From: Lasiosphaeris hirsuta
Lineage: Eukaryota > Ascomycota > Sordariomycetes > Sordariales > Lasiosphaeriaceae
Direction: 5' to 3'
Length of the DNA: 64,000 nt
NCBI GenBank assembly: GCA_030549175.1
Contig: JAUKUA010000003.1
Span: 1,736,001 to 1,800,000 of the forward strand
Part shown: positions 58,277 through 64,000 of the stretch, one piece after another
How the letters are laid out: the number at the start of each line of letters is the position of its first letter
How positions within the stretch are numbered: position 1 is the stretch's first letter
Program-made: the position numbers and the translations under genes
Notes under the pieces: generated by a model
Told to the model about the DNA's origin: nothing
Databases searched by the model: none
Seen by the model: only the letters and a program-made list of their open reading frames with translations

Positions 58277-60386
58277 TTTGTATGCGCGTGGTGTGCTCAG
58301 GCATCGTCTTACAATGGATAACGCATATCGAGACGTGATCGAGTTCTCAACGAGCGGGATGGGCAAGCAGGTGTCACGGTGAAAATCGAGCGGCTGGGGA
58401 GGTGTATTCGCAAACGACGAGAGGGAAGCTCTTGGGGCCCAGCTCGGTCTTGTACGACATTGTCAAGTAAGGTACAGCTGGGGGCGGGGCAGATCAATAG
58501 TGTACTACTAGCTGCAAGGTCCAGCCAGGCGGGGAGCGACGACAAGGCTGGCCAAGCCCGCGGCCTCTGGAAATCCGGTTGGGTCTGCGTGTCCCAGTGC
58601 CACACGTGCGGCTGAAGAAGCGAACCCGGGAGAAAGGGACGATCCTGGGGGGCTCAAAGAGCGACAAGGCTGAGCGCTAGTTGAAGCGGCTCGCGTGGGC
58701 GCTGGTCTCAGTCGATCACGGCTGCCGCTTGTCTTCAGCTCAGCGCGCCTCTTGAGGGCTCGCTTTGTCTCTCTATCTCGACCAAGCGACGAGGGACGAA
58801 ATATGCGCCGAGTACTTCCCCAAGGCCATGGACCCGAAGGGAGGCCATGGCGGGGAGCAGGAACGGGTAGCATTGACTGAAATGCCCGCATCGAATCATT
58901 CGTCAGCGGACAGAATCCAACCAGCAGCTGGGTAGGGCAGGAAGACGACGTCCCTGCAGTTCGACACCCCGGGGGTCCGGGGGGGGGGGGGGGGGGCAGC
59001 GTTTGCAAGTGCGCCTGCCCGAGGCATAGGTGGGGAGGGGAGGGCCATTCAGTGAGCAGGAAGGTTGGTCGGCGCCCCTGCGCGAGCCCATCCATGCCAA
59101 ATCTAGGCGGGAGGAGTCCGGGCGGCAGTTCGGGGGTCGCGGGGCTGGCGCTTGAGCGCCAAATCCATCGAGAAATCCCGCTCTTCGACGCCAGCCTGCC
59201 ATCCTCTCATTCATGCTCTCGTCCGCCGTCCGACATACGACATCTGCAGCAGTGACTAGCGGCCGACATGACCGACCGTTGCTGGCCAATCGGTGCGAAA
59301 CATCCTCTGCGACGAGAACTTCCTTCACCACTCCCGCACCTCAGCAGGGCCAATTGGCCATGCTCGTCATCGATGCCCCGTGTGGCTTTATACTCTGTAG
59401 TACAGCCCCCGTTGAGTCGTTGGGGGCCTCAGAGCTTACTACTGCGGAGGAAGCAGCTGCTGTCGACATTTCCTTCTTTTAGCACGTGAGCTGTTCACCA
59501 AGTTGAAACCTCTATGCCTCAGTACCATGGTTTTCGGCCTTGATGAGACCCTTTGGCCCCTCGGCCGCTCTGCCCCCGATCCTGCAGTGCTGAGCGATAT
59601 GAGGGGATGACGTGAGGGACCCTTTCTCCAAATAAATTCTCCCAAGTCTGATTTTATCAGGAGTCGCTTGATCGGGGTTGCTCCTCTTCGCTCGACGCCT
59701 TACGAGGAGTCTTGCGGATATAGCGGAAGCCAGGAAGGACCCCGAATTGCTGAATTCAGGGGCCGATAGCAGTGCTATCTGCCATCGTCCCAGTCATCTT
59801 AATCACCTTATCCATCTTCCCTGATCCCTGGGGTATACAGACCTAGGTGTATTTACCCCCTTCCTTCCTGTCCTGCCCTTTGGTGTTCCTCACTCCACCC
59901 GGCACGGGAGAAAAGAAAAGAAGAACGAGAAAAAGTCCCTTTGCCAGCGCCGCGGGACCAAGGCACGGGGTAGAGGGCGGGTACGGGGGCGATTCACCTA
60001 TAGCGTCGCCGATCGTATGGTCTTAAAACGCACAACCGGCCAACCTCATGTGTCAGGTTGATATTTGGCAGAATTGCGCCTTCCCGAGCTTTTTCGTCCA
60101 CAAGCTCTCTTGGCCCCAGTGGCGATGAAGCGTTTATCAATGTTATAATGCTATGATCATGGGACCAGTTTAACCCTCGCCCGACTTGGCTGGCCATACT
60201 CGTAAAGTAGAGAGAATACAGCGAGGGGACAAGGATTTGGTTTTCACTGCTCCTACACAATCGCAATGACCACCGCATGAGGCACCGTCCCTCTCGAGAC
60301 CCTTATTTGAAACCCTGCTTAGCCCTTTCCTCTTGCTTACTTCTTTTATGTGTTTCGGCTCTTTGTAAAGAGAGTAAACCACCACG
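58277..60386. other. Divergent intergenic region
   Basis: This 2.1 kb lies between the DUF3433 and GTPase start codons. It includes a run of 18 G (58979-58996). The overlapping frames of 140-195 codons on the minus strand near 58500-59330 start at weak codons and look like noise in GC-rich DNA. Confidence 0.45.
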
Positions 60387-61381
60387 ATGGTCAACTCGTT
60401 TGTGTGGACGGCCGACGAAGCCAAGTACCTCAAGGCAATACTACGATGGCAGGAGCCAGAGGATGAGAAGACCCGAGCGGCGGCGGCGGCGGCAGCAGCC
60501 GAAGCCGCCGAGCGACGAAGGAGACAACAGCCAGCCGGCGAGTTCCGCATCCTCGTCATCGGCGCCCGAGGTTCGGGGAAGACGTCCATCCTAACACGGG
60601 TACGGCCAAAACGCCCCCCCTACCTCCCCTCCCTACTCCCAATCATAACTGACACGACCTTCCCTCCGCCGACCAGTTCGGCAACGGTACCTTCCGCGGC
60701 GAGGGCGAGCCTCCCGACCCTTTCTACGAGCGTGGGTGCCGCCACCCTATCGACATCGAGGGCACGGCGTACGTGGTGGACGCGCTCGAGATGCCGTCCA
60801 AGCACCTGCTGAGCAACCCGATGCTGGAGCAGGCGCTCAACATCACCGAGGCAGCCGTGCTCGTCTACGATGTGCGGGACCCGGCCTCACTACGCCTGGC
60901 TGAGGGCCTCGCCGAGTTCATGCGCGAGAACATCGGCAACGCCGCCGCCCCCAGGGGCAAGCCGCCGCGCGACTACGCTCTCATGCTCGTCGGCAACAAG
61001 AGTGACGTCGAAGACGAGGAGAGGGCCGTCTCCTGGGCCCAGGGCTCCAAAGCGGCCGCTGCCATCAGGGTCCCGGGGAGTTTGGGCGTGGGACTACCCT
61101 CGCCGGGGGTAGGTCCTGCGGTCCTGATGCCCGCGGCCGTCGGCTGTGCGTTCCTCGAGGTATCGGCGAAGACGGGGGATAATATAGACAAGGTGTTTCC
61201 GCAGATGGGACGGGAGATTTTAAGGATCAAAAGGCTGAATGAGCAGCGGAGGGAACAGGCGGAGAGGCTGGCGCGACAGGCAGCCGCGGCGCAGCAGGCC
61301 GCGCAAGAGCCGATGAAGAAAAAAATGGGGCTGTGGAGGATGATCAGTACGCCGTTCTTCAGGCGACAGACTACCTATTGA
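60387..61381 (+). CDS. Atypical Ras-like small GTPase
   Basis: Exons 60387-60599 and 60677-61381 give 305 residues; the intron ends GACCAG and has a CTGAC branch point. A helical Ala-rich N-terminus (about 30-45) precedes the P-loop GARGSGKTS (59-67). G4 is NKSD (178-181) and G5 is SAKT. The switch-II DxxG is replaced by DALE (106-109), and an extra loop of about 25 residues lies between G4 and G5. The C-terminus is a basic coiled coil (LNEQRREQAERLARQAAAA) without a CaaX box, so lipid anchoring is unlikely. Loss of the DxxG Gly suggests altered hydrolysis or constitutive nucleotide binding. The family is a Ras-like group found in filamentous ascomycetes; the role is unknown. Confidence 0.82.
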
Positions 61382-61667
61382 AGTCGGTGTTTTTCTTTTG
61401 TTGTCCTATGGGCGATTTATGGCGATGGAGTTTGGTGATATTTAGGGGCCTCAGAATGGGGTGGCTAATGAAAGGTGAGAAAGTTACGACGGCCTTTGGG
61501 CGACATTCAATCCTTACTCGACGCATTTTATTCGTTGTTATTATATTTGATAGCGGTATGCTATACCACCATTCGTCAATGAATCGAAGTTGAATGATAT
61601 GTGTTTACATATAACGGTAGTTGGGCGGAGTTGTGAGCTGGGGGCTGATACTTGGATGTTGGCGAGG
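61382..61667. other. Short convergent intergenic region
   Basis: These 286 bp between the GTPase and Oma1 stop codons presumably hold both 3' untranslated regions. Nothing else is visible. Confidence 0.5.
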
Positions 61668-62950
61668 CTAGCCAACAATAATTACACCCCGCGACAAGGC
61701 ACGCTTGAACAGATCAGCAAAAGCTGTGGTAGTATGACAATCGCTCTGCTTTCGCCTGTCGATAGCTTCTGGGAGCCACTCTTGGATCTTTTTTATCCTG
61801 TTCTCGTTCTACATAACCGTTAGTACCCAGTGCCTTGGGAGATTCCAGACAAGGACCTACCGAAGGATGGGTGCTCAACCACTCGGGTACGTCGGCCACC
61901 TTTGCGGACTCCATGTATGCCCAGAACTTGACCGCCTCGGCCGGGTCGTAGCACGCCTCGGCCATCATCATCAAGCCGATGTAGTCGGCCTCGCTCTCCT
62001 GAAGGCGACTCATGGGGTTGCCAAAGGTGATATCGAGCAAGCGCGAGCCGAAATAGTGCATCAGCAGCGGGCCGAATCCGATGAAGCCAGTCAGGGCCAT
62101 TAGGCTGTATAGCAGAATGTTCGTGCCGATGGCCTGTGACATGCGTTCACTGACGTGGTCCGCCACGTTGTGGGCAATCTCGTGGCCGAGAACGGCCGCC
62201 AGAGCGCTGTCGCTACGGGCCATGGGCAAGATGCCACTGAAGACGAAAACCTTGCCGCCGGGAAGGACGAAGGCATTTGCCGTTTCTTTCTCGCACCATC
62301 AGCTTCCCGGGCCCCTCATCAAGAGAAAGAGAAAAAAAATACGTACTCGGATCATCAATCACATAAATCTCCCAGTCCTCCCCGGCCATGCCCGAGAAGG
62401 GGATCAGCTTCTCCATGACCTTGCGCACCCGTGTCGTGCGCCAGTCCCACTCGGGCAGGATCCGCCCGCCCTGCTGCTCCAGCTGGTACAGGATCGCCTT
62501 GTACTGCATCTCGCCGGCTTCGCGCACCGCCTCGGCGCCGTACACGTTGAAGCGCGTCCGTCCGCTCACCGGCACTGTCTCGAGGTTGGCAAAGTAGAAG
62601 ATGCAGGCGCCCCCGAACGCCAGCACCACCACAGCGTGCGTCCCCGGGCTGCGCGCCACCCGCTTGAAGCCGTCGGCAGTGATGAGCGGCTTCACGTCGT
62701 GGAGGGGTCGCCCGTAACGGTCGTATCCTTGGTAGTGCCGCCGCTGGCCGCGGCGGAGGAGGCCGGAGGGCGGAGGGCGGGAGAGGGCTCGGATGGGGAT
62801 CGAGGAAGTTAGGAGTGAGGGCGTTTGGGAGAGGTATCGTTGCGATCGTGTTGTGGTGGTGATTGAGCAGAGGGGCGCTACCCTTGTCGTCGAGCGAGCG
62901 GCGCCCCAGAGGCGCGCAAAGGCTGGCCCCCTTGAGAGCACCTTGAACAT
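61668..62950 (-). CDS. oma1: Mitochondrial inner-membrane metallopeptidase Oma1 (M48)
   Basis: Oma1 is a stress-activated protease of the inner membrane that processes quality-control substrates. Exons 62950-62347, 62285-61861 and 61808-61668 encode 389 residues. The N-terminus (MFKVLSRGPAFARLWGAARS) is a mitochondrial presequence, followed by a membrane segment (HAVVVLAFGGACIFYFA). The M48 core has NAFVLPGGKVFVFSGIL, the zinc motif HEIAH (H236, E237, H240) and the third ligand in ESEADYIGLMMMAEACYDP. The last exon starts NENRIKKIQEW. Exon 2 must begin at 62285: an AG four bases upstream would break the frame. Confidence 0.95.
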
Positions 62951-63744
62951 GGCGACTGCGCGGGCTGAAGAAATTTGCGAGAGGGGCTAATGCGGGCGAA
63001 ACATCTCAATCCCCTCAGCGTGGTTGTCCGTCGTGAACAGGGAGCTTGCACGGTGGTGCTGGGATGAGGTCATCAGCGTTGACTGCAGAAGCTCGGAGAA
63101 GCGGCTGGGGACCCCTGATCAAGTCGGCTGCGGCAGCCCCACCAACTTACTCCCATCAATTTGTAGTGTAAGCCCGGGCTTCTCACTGGCTTCGCTAAAA
63201 CAACGAGATCCAAGGATCGGTATGGAGTAGTACCTATCAGAAAAATGATTTGGCACAATAAAACGTGGCGCGAGATGGAAGATAAAACACATCGATCAAC
63301 TCCGGCATTTATGAGCCAATAGTCTGTCCTAGCGGTGCGGTTTTAGGCCCGGAAGGAGATGCTTCAAACAGAGCAGTTAGATGCCATGACTGCACATTTC
63401 ATATCAAATAAACTCTACAACCCCAGCCCAACCAAATGATCCAAACCCCATTTCACCAAACACACCTCTTTATTAATAAACACATCTCCCGATACGAAGC
63501 GAAGATTTATCATGACAAATGCTTGAACTCTTCTCACCTTCGGATTAGTTTTAGTTTTTTTTCTTTTCTTGTCCATCTTCCCCCTCTACAACAACCCATG
63601 TAGCCCAATCCCATGGGACGTCTGTCTAAAATCCCAAACGCTCCGCCCAGTGACTAACCAAAGGTAGCTTTCCACCCATCATAGTCCCAAAAACACTCAT
63701 CATATCCAAGAAAGAACAAAATAAACCACATTCTCCAACAGCCC
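62951..63744. other. Gene-free stretch upstream of oma1
   Basis: About 790 bp. The part near 63240-63740 is AT-rich and probably includes the 3' untranslated region of the gene at the right edge. Nothing else is visible. Confidence 0.45.
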
Positions 63745-63999
63745 CTAAAGTCCCACCACCATAATTACACCGGCAGCCACCGCAAGCAGGCTTGCGCCGA
63801 CGCGGACACCACCACTCACAACGACGGGCTTGCCCGACTCGATGGGAGCCGGCTTAGCAGTGGAGTTAGCGCTCCACGAGGGGGTAGGCTTGGGCCAGAC
63901 ACCACCGGTACCCGCAGGCGCCGAGGCATCCCACGAGCCGCTGGGCTTGTGCCACGATCCCGAGGGATGGGCCCACTCGCCGCCACTACCCGGTGCCGG
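63745..63999 (-). CDS. C-terminus of a GPI-anchored cell-surface protein (partial)
   Basis: A minus-strand frame enters from the right edge and ends at TAG 63745-63747. Its 84 visible residues are rich in Trp, Ser, Gly and Pro with a loose repeat (HPSGSWHKPSGSWD). It ends in a hydrophobic tail (GASLLAVAAGVIMVVGL) after a small-residue site (VVSGG), the layout of a GPI-attachment signal. The protein is probably a wall or surface protein; its N-terminal domain lies outside the window. Confidence 0.7.
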   Translation of the reverse strand, partial: PAPGSGGEWAHPSGSWHKPSGSWDASAPAGTGGVWPKPTPSWSANSTAKPAPIESGKPVVVSGGVRVGASLLAVAAGVIMVVGL

Positions 64000-64000
64000 G

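Overview
The window is eukaryotic nuclear DNA from a filamentous ascomycete (Pezizomycotina), most likely a sordariomycete. The signs are many short GT..AG introns (about 45-130 bp) with CTRAY-type branch points, and fungus-specific families: a WetA conidiation regulator, a GH72 glucanosyltransferase, DUF6536 and DUF3433 membrane proteins, an FLC/TRP-like channel, and a SesA-NACHT-WD40 NOD-like receptor. Genes are monocistronic and lie on both strands. Exon boundaries were worked out by hand from frame, splice signals and family similarity; nothing was searched against a database.

Layout. 1-12.1 kb: C-terminal tail of an unidentified gene, a C2/EF-hand type phosphatidylserine decarboxylase, a broken HAD-phosphatase gene beside an AT-richer stretch, a doubtful small membrane protein, and coatomer epsilon. 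12.1-26.3 kb: a DUF6536 membrane protein, a broken gene of a fungal PD-(D/E)XK-like family, a free methionine-R-sulfoxide reductase with a probable 5-nt exon, a GPI-anchored GH72 enzyme and a Bzz1-type F-BAR protein. 26.3-39.2 kb: a SUR7/PalI protein, then a 4.3-kb NLR with twelve near-identical 126-bp WD40 units, a small RNP-like protein, a tRNA-Trp and a BTB protein. 39.2-48.9 kb: a 5.1-kb gene-free stretch, a disordered hypothetical protein and wetA. 48.9-64 kb: an FLC-type TRP-like channel, a DUF3433 protein, an atypical Ras-like GTPase, the mitochondrial protease Oma1 and the C-terminus of a GPI-anchored protein.

Most genes are core housekeeping or cell-surface functions: lipid synthesis, COPI traffic, endocytic actin, wall remodelling, ER FAD/Ca handling and mitochondrial quality control. 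They do not form a pathway cluster. The accessory part consists of the NLR and the two pseudogenes. The most interesting object is the NLR: its WD40 units look identical at DNA level except at five codons. This is the signature of repeat homogenisation plus diversifying change in a self/non-self recognition receptor. Its SesA and NACHT reading frames join only through a short intron or a frameshift.
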